From UBA2386 sp046306335 (GTDB lineage: Bacteria; Planctomycetota; UBA1135; UBA2386): 64,000 bases of DNA. The DNA lies in the NCBI GenBank assembly GCA_046306335.1, contig JBKDXM010000022.1, positions 105,453 to 169,452 of the forward strand, written 5' to 3'. The first letter of the stretch is position 1. The number at the start of each line of letters is the position of its first letter. Position numbers and translations under genes: made by a program. Under the pieces are notes generated by a model. The model did not search any database, had not been told where the DNA came from, and saw only the letters and a program-made list of their open reading frames with translations. Shown piece after piece: positions 20,126-26,918 of this stretch.

Positions 20126-21601
20126 ATGCGTCCGCTGCGCCTCGCCCTCTGCGCATCCGAAGTCGCGCCGTTCGCCAAGACCGGCGGCCTCGCCGACGTG
20201 CTGCTCGGGCTCGGGCGGTGGCTCGGCCGCAAGGCGCCGCAGGGTCCCGGGCACGACGTGCGCATCTTCCTGCCCTACTACCGCAAGATCGCGGCCTCCG
20301 GGCTCGCGACACAGCCGCTGCCCGGCGCGCAGGACCTGGAGGTCCGCTTCCCGCAGCGGACGATCCGCTTCTCGATCCGCACGGCGCCGCTGCCGCAGAG
20401 CGACGTGCTGGTGCACTTCGTCGACTGCAAGGAGCTCTACGACCGCGACGGCATCTACACCGAGGAAGGCGACGAGCCGCTGCGGTTCGCCCTGTTGGCG
20501 CGCGCCGTGCTGGAGACCTGCCAGCGGCTGCAGTGGGCCCCGGACGTCGTGCACTGCAACGACTGGCACACGGCGCTGCTGCCGCTGTACCTGCGCACCG
20601 TGTACGCCTGGGATCGCATGTTCGGCGCCACGAAGACGGTGCTGACGATCCACAACATCGGCTACCAGGGCCTGTTCGACCAGTCGACCCTCGACGTCGT
20701 CGGCCTCGGGGACCAGCGCGCGCACGTGCACCACGGCGACCTGCGCGACGGCAAGGTGTCGTTCCTCAAGACCGGCGTGCTGCACGCCCACCGCGTGACG
20801 ACGGTGTCGAAGACGTACGCCCGCGAGATCCAGACCGCCGAGCACGGCATGGGCATGGACGAACTGCTGCGGGGGCGCAGCGGCGACCTCGTCGGCATCG
20901 TCAACGGCGTCGACTACGGCGAGTGGAATCCCGCCGACGACCCGCGCATCCCGCACCACTACTCCGCCGCCGACCTCGGCGGCAAGGCGAAGATGAAGGC
21001 GGCGATGCTGCAGCGCTTCCAGCTGCCGCACGACCCGCGCGCGCCGGTCTTCGGCGTGGTGTCGCGCCTGACCGCGCAGAAGGGCTTCGAGCTGTTCGCC
21101 GACTCCATCCCGGTCTTCCTGCAGCGCGAGGACATGCGCCTGTGCGTGCTCGGCTCCGGCGAGGACAAGCACGAGAAGTACTTCCAGTGGCTGCGCGACA
21201 CCTGGCCGCGCAAGGTCGGCATCTTCCGGGGCTTCCAGGAAGACCTCGCGCACTGGATCGAGGCCGGCAGCGACGTCTTCCTGATGCCGAGCCGCTTCGA
21301 GCCGTGCGGGCTCAACCAGATGTACAGCCTCCGCTACGGCACGCCGCCGATCGTGCGCCGTACCGGCGGGCTGGCCGACACCGTCGAGCCCTGGGATCCC
21401 GCCACCCGCACCGGCACCGGTTTCCTGTTCGACGAGTACAGCAGCAAGGCGCTGGCCGGCACGATCGACTGGGCGCTGCGCAACTGGCGCGACCAGAAGG
21501 GCTGGCAGCAGCTGATGAAGAACGGCATGCAGAAGGACTTCTCGTGGGACCGTCAGGGGCCCGAGTACGTCGCCCTCTACCGCTCCCTGACCGGCCTCTG
21601 A
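20126..21601 (+). CDS. glgA: Glycogen synthase (ADP-glucose type, GT5)
   Basis: 491 aa, normal for GlgA. N-terminal AKTGGLADV (the KTGGL nucleotide-sugar motif) in the GT5 starch-synthase domain; C-terminal GT-B half with SRLTAQKGF, then PSRFEPCGLNQMYSLRYGTPPIVRRTGGLADTV holding the E-x7-E retaining-transferase signature. Adds glucose from ADP-glucose to alpha-1,4-glucan in the cytoplasm. Start chosen at the ATG 20126 next to MRPLRLALCASEVAPF, the usual GlgA N-terminus. Sits between ATP-grasp genes rather than with glgB, glgC or glgP, so its transcript may be shared with paralogue C (66-nt gap). Confidence 0.95.
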   Translation: MRPLRLALCASEVAPFAKTGGLADVLLGLGRWLGRKAPQGPGHDVRIFLPYYRKIAASGLATQPLPGAQDLEVRFPQRTIRFSIRTAPLPQSDVLVHFVDCKELYDRDGIYTEEGDEPLRFALLARAVLETCQRLQWAPDVVHCNDWHTALLPLYLRTVYAWDRMFGATKTVLTIHNIGYQGLFDQSTLDVVGLGDQRAHVHHGDLRDGKVSFLKTGVLHAHRVTTVSKTYAREIQTAEHGMGMDELLRGRSGDLVGIVNGVDYGEWNPADDPRIPHHYSAADLGGKAKMKAAMLQRFQLPHDPRAPVFGVVSRLTAQKGFELFADSIPVFLQREDMRLCVLGSGEDKHEKYFQWLRDTWPRKVGIFRGFQEDLAHWIEAGSDVFLMPSRFEPCGLNQMYSLRYGTPPIVRRTGGLADTVEPWDPATRTGTGFLFDEYSSKALAGTIDWALRNWRDQKGWQQLMKNGMQKDFSWDRQGPEYVALYRSLTGL

Positions 21602-21667
21602 ACGACGGGCCGCAGACCGATCGGCCCCTGATCGACCGGCTTCGACCCCCGCCCGCCTACAACCGCC

Positions 21668-22888
21668 ATGCACGTCGTCCTGATCGAACCCTGCTTCCCC
21701 AAGAACCAGCGCGAGTTCCTGCGCGGCCTGCTGAGCACCGGCGCGCGCGTGTCCGCGATCAGCGAGCGGCCGCCGGAGGCGCTGCCGCCGGAGCTGCGCG
21801 ACGACGTCTTCCAGTACGAGCGCGTGCGCTCGGTGGTCGACGAGCACGCGCTCGCCGAGGCGTGCAAGCGCCTCGCCCAGCGCGCCCGCATCGACCGGCT
21901 CGAGGCGACGGTCGAGGCGCACGTGATGGCCGCCGCGCACGTGCGCGAGAAGCTCGGCATCCACGGCACGACGTCGCAGACGGCGTGGCTTTGCCGCGAC
22001 AAGCCGGCGATGAAGGACGCGGTGCGCGCGGCCGGGCTCGGCTGCGCCGCCAGCGCGCGCGTGCGCTCGGTCGCCGACGCCGAGGCGTTCGCCAAGGCCA
22101 ACGGCTACCCGCTGATCCTCAAGCCGATCGACGGCGCCGGCGCGTCGGGCGCCACCCGCTGCGGCGACGACGCGGCGCTGCGCGCGGCCTGCGAGACGCT
22201 GCGCGTCGGCAGCGGCCGTGAGGTCGCGATCGAGGAGTTCCTCGACGGCCACGAGGGCTTCTACGACACCATCACCGTCAACGGGAAGGTCGTGCTCGAC
22301 TTCGTCAGCCACTACTACCCCAACGTGCTGGAGGCGATGCGGACGCGCTGGATCAGCCCGCAGATCGTGGTCAGCAACCGCATCGAGCAGGACAGCTACA
22401 AGGAACTGCGCGCCTTCGGCCAGAAGGTCTGCACGGCGCTCGGCGTCTGGACCTCGCCGACGCACATGGAGTGGTTCTTCGGCCAGAAGGGCCTGAAGTT
22501 CTCCGAGATCGGCTGCCGGCCGCCGGGCGTCGGCGTGTGGGACCTGTACTGCGCCGCCAACGAGTTCGACCTCTACGCGGCGTGGGCGCACGCGATCGTG
22601 CACGAGAGCGTGCCGTTCCAGCCCAGCCGCAAGTACGCCGCCGGCATGATCGCGCTGCGGCCGGACAAGGACGGCGTGATCGACCGCTACGAGGGCTGGG
22701 ACCGGTTCCAGCGCGAGCACGGCCAGTGGATCCTCGACAGCCACCTGCCGCCGGCCGGCACGCCGACGCAGGGCGTCGAGGCCGGCTACATGGCCAACGC
22801 CTACGTGCGCATGCGCCACCCCGACTTCGACCGGCTGCGCGCGCTGTTGAACGCCTGCGGCGAACAGGTGAAGGTGAAGGCCCGATGA
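21668..22888 (+). CDS. ATP-grasp carboxylate ligase, paralogue C
   Basis: 406 aa, third member of the local family: MHVVLIEPCFPKNQREF start, lid GYPLILKPIDGAGASGA with Lys 152, AIEEFLDG (about 187-194), THMEWFFGQKG (265-275) and FSEIGCRPPGVGV with Glu 280 and Arg 284. N-terminal ~100 residues are the nucleotide-fold domain. Follows glgA by 66 nt and overlaps the next gene, a lipoprotein, by ATGA, so it is coupled to an envelope protein as paralogue A is coupled to a lipoprotein adaptor. Likely paralogous duplication; substrate unknown. Confidence 0.88.
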   Translation: MHVVLIEPCFPKNQREFLRGLLSTGARVSAISERPPEALPPELRDDVFQYERVRSVVDEHALAEACKRLAQRARIDRLEATVEAHVMAAAHVREKLGIHGTTSQTAWLCRDKPAMKDAVRAAGLGCAASARVRSVADAEAFAKANGYPLILKPIDGAGASGATRCGDDAALRAACETLRVGSGREVAIEEFLDGHEGFYDTITVNGKVVLDFVSHYYPNVLEAMRTRWISPQIVVSNRIEQDSYKELRAFGQKVCTALGVWTSPTHMEWFFGQKGLKFSEIGCRPPGVGVWDLYCAANEFDLYAAWAHAIVHESVPFQPSRKYAAGMIALRPDKDGVIDRYEGWDRFQREHGQWILDSHLPPAGTPTQGVEAGYMANAYVRMRHPDFDRLRALLNACGEQVKVKAR

Positions 22889-23256
22889 TCCGCCCCCACC
22901 GCTCGGCGCTGCTGCCGCTGTCGCTGCTGCCGCTCGCCGCCTGCGCCGCCGGCGCGCACAAGCGCGTCGACGGCAAGGCCTTCACGCGCCTCTGCGCCGC
23001 CGCCGAACCGGCGACGGTGCGCACGACCACGTGGATCGGCCGCACCGGCGACCGCGCCTACATCGAGGTCTGGTACGGCGGGCCATGGTGGCTCGGCGGC
23101 GGCATCGACGTATGCAGCGTGCTGCTGGCCGACCTGCCGACGGCGGTGCGCGAGGCCGTGCTGCGCGGCGAGGACCCGACGGCACTGCCGCGCGACGTGC
23201 TCGCGCCGGTCCCTGCGCCCGCCGCCGCGCCGGCTCAGGAACCCGCCAACCGGTGA
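22885..23256 (+). CDS. Small predicted lipoprotein
   Basis: 123 aa. N-terminus MIRPHRSALLPLSLLPLAACAAG has a clear lipobox (LAAC). The rest has IGRTGDRAYIEVWYGGPWWLGGGIDVCSVLL and a Pro/Ala-rich tail. I do not recognise the family. Starts by ATGA overlap with the ATP-grasp gene, so it is co-translated. Its 3' end overlaps the convergent phosphopantetheinyl transferase gene by 22 bp. Confidence 0.75.
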   Translation: MIRPHRSALLPLSLLPLAACAAGAHKRVDGKAFTRLCAAAEPATVRTTTWIGRTGDRAYIEVWYGGPWWLGGGIDVCSVLLADLPTAVREAVLRGEDPTALPRDVLAPVPAPAAAPAQEPANR

Positions 23257-23966
23257 CGCTGCACGCGCACGCCGTGCTGGCGCATCGCCGCGGCGGCGAC
23301 GAAGTCGGCGGCCGGTGACAGGTCCAACAGGGACCAGCGCGCCGCGTCCTCCTTGCCGTCGCGGATCGCCAGGAACCGCGGCTGCTCGTCGAGGCTGACG
23401 TCGAAGATGTCGAGCGGCATCGACAGGCCCTCGCCGACCGCCTTGATGTACGCCTCCTTGCGCGTCCAACAGCGGTAGAACGCCAGTTCGCGCGCGTCGC
23501 CCTGCAGCGCATCGAGCGCCGCGAACTCGCTCGCCGAGAAGTGCTTGCGGGCGATCTCGGTCAGGCTGTCGAGCCGGCGCACCTTCTCCAGGTCGAGGCC
23601 GAGCTCGAAGTTGGCGACGCCGATCAGCGCCAGCTTGCCGCTGTGCGACAGGTTGAAGTGCGGCCCCGGACCGGCGAGGTATGGCTTGCCGCGCGGGCCG
23701 CTGGCGAACTCGACGTCCGCCGGGCCGCAGCCGAGGTAACCGGCCAGGATCGAGCGCAGCGCGCCGTGGCCGATCTGGTAGCGCCGGCGATGGTCGGCGA
23801 AGTGGAACCGCGACAACCGCTGGTTCTCCGCCTTCGACAGGTGCGCGCCGAGCTGCTCGGGATCGCCGGTGAGCGGCACGGCCCAGACGTGCAACTCGCC
23901 TGGTTGGAGTTGCGGGCCGCCTGGGGTCGCGACGGTGAACGCTGCGTGCAGGGCAAACTCGTCCAT
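23235..23966 (-). CDS. Sfp-type 4'-phosphopantetheinyl transferase
   Basis: 243 aa, the size of the Sfp class rather than ~120 aa AcpS. Motifs in order: ASGPRGKPYL, HFNLSHSGKLALIGVAN, LGLDLEKVRRLD (metal-binding G-D-x-E type), FYRCWTRKEAYIKAVGEGLS (W-x-x-KEA-x-x-K). It moves phosphopantetheine from CoA to a carrier-protein Ser. Start at the ATG 23966 gives a complete N-terminus. No PKS, NRPS or carrier protein lies in the window, so it may serve fatty-acid synthesis or a distant cluster; proximity to three ATP-grasp ligases may be chance. Confidence 0.93.
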   Translation of the reverse strand: MDEFALHAAFTVATPGGPQLQPGELHVWAVPLTGDPEQLGAHLSKAENQRLSRFHFADHRRRYQIGHGALRSILAGYLGCGPADVEFASGPRGKPYLAGPGPHFNLSHSGKLALIGVANFELGLDLEKVRRLDSLTEIARKHFSASEFAALDALQGDARELAFYRCWTRKEAYIKAVGEGLSMPLDIFDVSLDEQPRFLAIRDGKEDAARWSLLDLSPAADFVAAAAMRQHGVRVQRHRLAGS

Positions 23967-24015
23967 GGGGCGCGAACAGACTAGCCGCCCGGCGGCTGGC
24001 GGAAAGACCGGCGGT

Positions 24016-26859
24016 TCACCGCAGCGCCGCCCGGAACGGCGCCGCCGGGAAGCCGTGCGACGACGCCAGCGACCAAGGCGGCATGGCCGCCCAGGCATAG
24101 CGCACGGCCGCTGGCGCGGGCACGGCCGCAGCGCGCAACTCGACTGCGCCACCGACGACGCGGGCCGTGGCGGGCCGGAAGACACCGTCGGCGCCGGCGA
24201 GTTCGAAGCCGCCGCCGTCGCCGGCGAGGACCAGCTCCCCATCGCACCGGAACGACAGCACGGCGCGCTCGCCGTCGCGCCGCGCCGCGACGAGCACGGG
24301 GCCTTCGCACGGCACGGCGTCGCCGTACGTCCGGGCCCGCGCCAGCGCCGCGAGGCGCTCGCCGACCGGACGCTTGTCGCGCGGGTGGATGTCCTTGGCG
24401 TCGCCGACGTCGAGCGTGATCGCCATGCCCGTGTTCGGCAGCGAGAGGATCGCCGCCTGCGCCGCGCGCAGCTCGGCGGTCTGGCCGGTGTCGCCGTCGT
24501 AGCCGAACGGCGCGATCTGGACGCAGTGGAAGCCCAACTGCTCGCCGAAGCCCCGCCGCCAGTCGCGCACCAGCGCCGGCATGAGCCGCGCGTACTGCTC
24601 GGCGCGGCCGCGGTTGCTCTCGCCCTGGTACCAGATCGCGCCGGCGAACGGGAACGGCTGCAGCGGCGCGATCATGCCGTTCCACAGCACGCTGGCCCGG
24701 TTGGGTCCGCCCTCGCGCGGCCACGGCGGCAGTTCCCCCAACGCCGCGAGCCGACGCCGCTGCCAGCCGTCGCGCAGCGCGATCGCCTCGGCCGGCGCGT
24801 CGGCCAGGACCAACCGCAGGGCCTCGGACGGGCCGGCGAGTCCGCCCTCGCCGCTGGTGTCCGCGACGCGCAGGCGCAGTTCGTGGTCGCCAGCGGCGAC
24901 CAACCGCGCCGGCACCGCGTAGGCGCGCGGCGTCGCCCACGCCCCCTCGCGGTCCATGCCGCCGATGCGCTCGCCGTCCCACGTCGCGACGTCCATGTCG
25001 TCGATCGTTCCGAGCTCGAGGACGCACGCGCGACCCGCCCATTGCGGCGGCACGCGGATCGCGACGCGGTACTCGGCCAGGCCGTCGAAGTCGGCGAGGC
25101 CCGAGCGCGACCAGACGTCCGGCATCGCCACCGGCGCGAACTCGCCGCCCTGAGCGGCCGCGATCGCCCGCCAGAACGCGGCGCGTTGCGCCGCGGGCGT
25201 CGCGTCGGGGCCGCGCCGCAGCGCTGCCAGTGGTCCGCGGAACTCGGGAAAGTCGCGCAGGCCATCGGCGCTCGTCCACGCTTCGGCGACCGTGCCGCCC
25301 CAACTGCTGACGACGAGGCCGACCGGACGCTTGCGCGCCTCCTGCAGCGCGCGGGCGAAGTGGAAGCCGACGGCCGAGAACTCGTGCGCCACCGCCGGCG
25401 AGCAGACCTGCCAGCTGCCCTCGCAGTCGGCGAGCGGCACGTCGCTGGGCCGGCGCGGCACCGTGAACACGCGCAGCGTCGGCAAGTCGGCGGCGGCGAT
25501 CGCCGCTTCGTGGCCGTCGATGCCCTGGCTCCAGCCCGCCTTGCCGAGCTGCATCTCCATGTTGCTCTGGCCGGACGCCAACCAGACGTCGCCGGCGAGC
25601 ACGTCGCCCACTTCGATGCGCTGGCCGTCGCACACGACGGCGAAGCTGTGTGGCCCGCCCGGCGCCGACGGCGTCGCCAGCTGGACCGCGAAGCGCCCGT
25701 CGGCGCCGACACGAGCGCGACCGGAGGCACCCCACGAAGCGGTGACGGCGACGACGGTGTCGGCCGTCGCCGTGCCGCGCACGGTCACGGCGCTGCCGAC
25801 CGGGACGACCATGTGGTCGCTGAACAAGCGCGCGAGCGCGAGCGGCTGGCGCGGCCAACCGAAGCGGCGCGCGACGTGGCCAGCATGGCCGGCGGCCCAG
25901 ACGCTGCCGTCCCGACCGACCGCACAGGCGTGGTACCCCATCGGCGTCACCGACGCACCGTCGACGCGCCACTGCGTCGTGCCGTGCGAGCCGACCGCGA
26001 GCGCCGTCTCGTCGTCGAGCCACGCGACCGCCGACCGGAAGCCGCCGAACCCCTCGACCGCCGTCCACGTGCGGCCGCCGTCCGCAGTCTGCGCCGCGCC
26101 GCCGACCGCCGGGTCGGCATAGTCGCCGCCGACGACGAGGCCGCGTGCGCCGCGGAAGGCGAGGCCGAAGGCGCCGCGCGACTTCGCGCCGGCCGGCAGC
26201 GGCAGGTCCTGCACCGACCAACCGGTCGCGTCGCCGCGCAGCAGCCGCGCGCGCGCGCCGCCACCGGTGGCGATCCAGAAGGTCTCGCGCCCCGGCTCGC
26301 CGGTCACCGCGACGCACGAACCGCTCGCCGCGAACGCCGCTTCGCCCGGCAACGGCGCGGGCAACTGGTTGGCCGGCACTGGTTGCCACGACGCGCCGCC
26401 GTCGCGCGTCGTCCACACGCCAAACGCGCCATCGATCGGATCCGCGAACAGCACGCCGACGTCGCCTTGGAACGCCATCGCGTCGAAGAACGCACCCGGC
26501 CGATCGTCCGCGAGCACCGTCCGCCACGACAAGCCGCCGTCGTCGGTGCGCAGCACGCGCGCCGGCGTGCCGGCCACCATGGCCAGCGCGCGCTGCGCGT
26601 CCCAGGCTTCGACGTCGCGGAAGTCCCAGGCCGCGGCGTCGACGGGCGCACGGTAGAGCCAGTCCGCGCCGCCGTCGGTCGTGCGCCAGATCGCGCCGTT
26701 GTTGCCGCTCACCCATGCCACCGACGCGTCGACGACCGCGAGGCCGCGCAAGCTCGAAGCGCCCTTCATCGACCACGGACGCCAGTCGTCGCGCGGCGCG
26801 ACGCCGCAGGCGACCACGAGGAGAGCGAGACAAACGCGCGACAAAGCGAGGCGAGGCAT
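24016..26859 (-). CDS. Secreted fusion: Ycf48/BNR-like beta-propeller + sialate-O-acetylesterase-like SGNH hydrolase
   Basis: 947 aa from the ATG at 26859. Signal with possible lipobox (LLVVAC, Cys 18). Residues ~25-335 form a propeller with repeated Asp-box-like units (TTDGGADW, RTDDGGLSW, TTRDGGASW, TADGGRTW), as in Ycf48/HCF136 and sialidase-type repeats. Residues ~345-947 form an acetylesterase of the SGNH/DUF303 type: GDVWLASGQSNME near 423-435 holds the catalytic Ser, GAIWYQGESNRG is the conserved second block, and a DxxH pair (DAKDIHP) follows. A CBM/jelly-roll-like insert lies near 640-700. Probably deacetylates an extracellular polysaccharide. Divergent to the DUF1549 gene with 59 bp between. 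Confidence 0.85.
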   Translation of the reverse strand: MPRLALSRVCLALLVVACGVAPRDDWRPWSMKGASSLRGLAVVDASVAWVSGNNGAIWRTTDGGADWLYRAPVDAAAWDFRDVEAWDAQRALAMVAGTPARVLRTDDGGLSWRTVLADDRPGAFFDAMAFQGDVGVLFADPIDGAFGVWTTRDGGASWQPVPANQLPAPLPGEAAFAASGSCVAVTGEPGRETFWIATGGGARARLLRGDATGWSVQDLPLPAGAKSRGAFGLAFRGARGLVVGGDYADPAVGGAAQTADGGRTWTAVEGFGGFRSAVAWLDDETALAVGSHGTTQWRVDGASVTPMGYHACAVGRDGSVWAAGHAGHVARRFGWPRQPLALARLFSDHMVVPVGSAVTVRGTATADTVVAVTASWGASGRARVGADGRFAVQLATPSAPGGPHSFAVVCDGQRIEVGDVLAGDVWLASGQSNMEMQLGKAGWSQGIDGHEAAIAAADLPTLRVFTVPRRPSDVPLADCEGSWQVCSPAVAHEFSAVGFHFARALQEARKRPVGLVVSSWGGTVAEAWTSADGLRDFPEFRGPLAALRRGPDATPAAQRAAFWRAIAAAQGGEFAPVAMPDVWSRSGLADFDGLAEYRVAIRVPPQWAGRACVLELGTIDDMDVATWDGERIGGMDREGAWATPRAYAVPARLVAAGDHELRLRVADTSGEGGLAGPSEALRLVLADAPAEAIALRDGWQRRRLAALGELPPWPREGGPNRASVLWNGMIAPLQPFPFAGAIWYQGESNRGRAEQYARLMPALVRDWRRGFGEQLGFHCVQIAPFGYDGDTGQTAELRAAQAAILSLPNTGMAITLDVGDAKDIHPRDKRPVGERLAALARARTYGDAVPCEGPVLVAARRDGERAVLSFRCDGELVLAGDGGGFELAGADGVFRPATARVVGGAVELRAAAVPAPAAVRYAWAAMPPWSLASSHGFPAAPFRAALR

Positions 26860-26918
26860 GGTCGAGCCCGTCAGTATGGTGACGCCGCGGTCGAGCAGCC
26901 ACGGCCGCGCTCGCGCGC

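Noticed and set aside
18893..22819. A 1300-codon open frame on the minus strand across the glgA/ATP-grasp C region
   Set aside because: It runs antisense to two clear genes; its translation is low-complexity Arg/Ala/Gly/His without any motif. Long antisense frames are expected at ~70% G+C.
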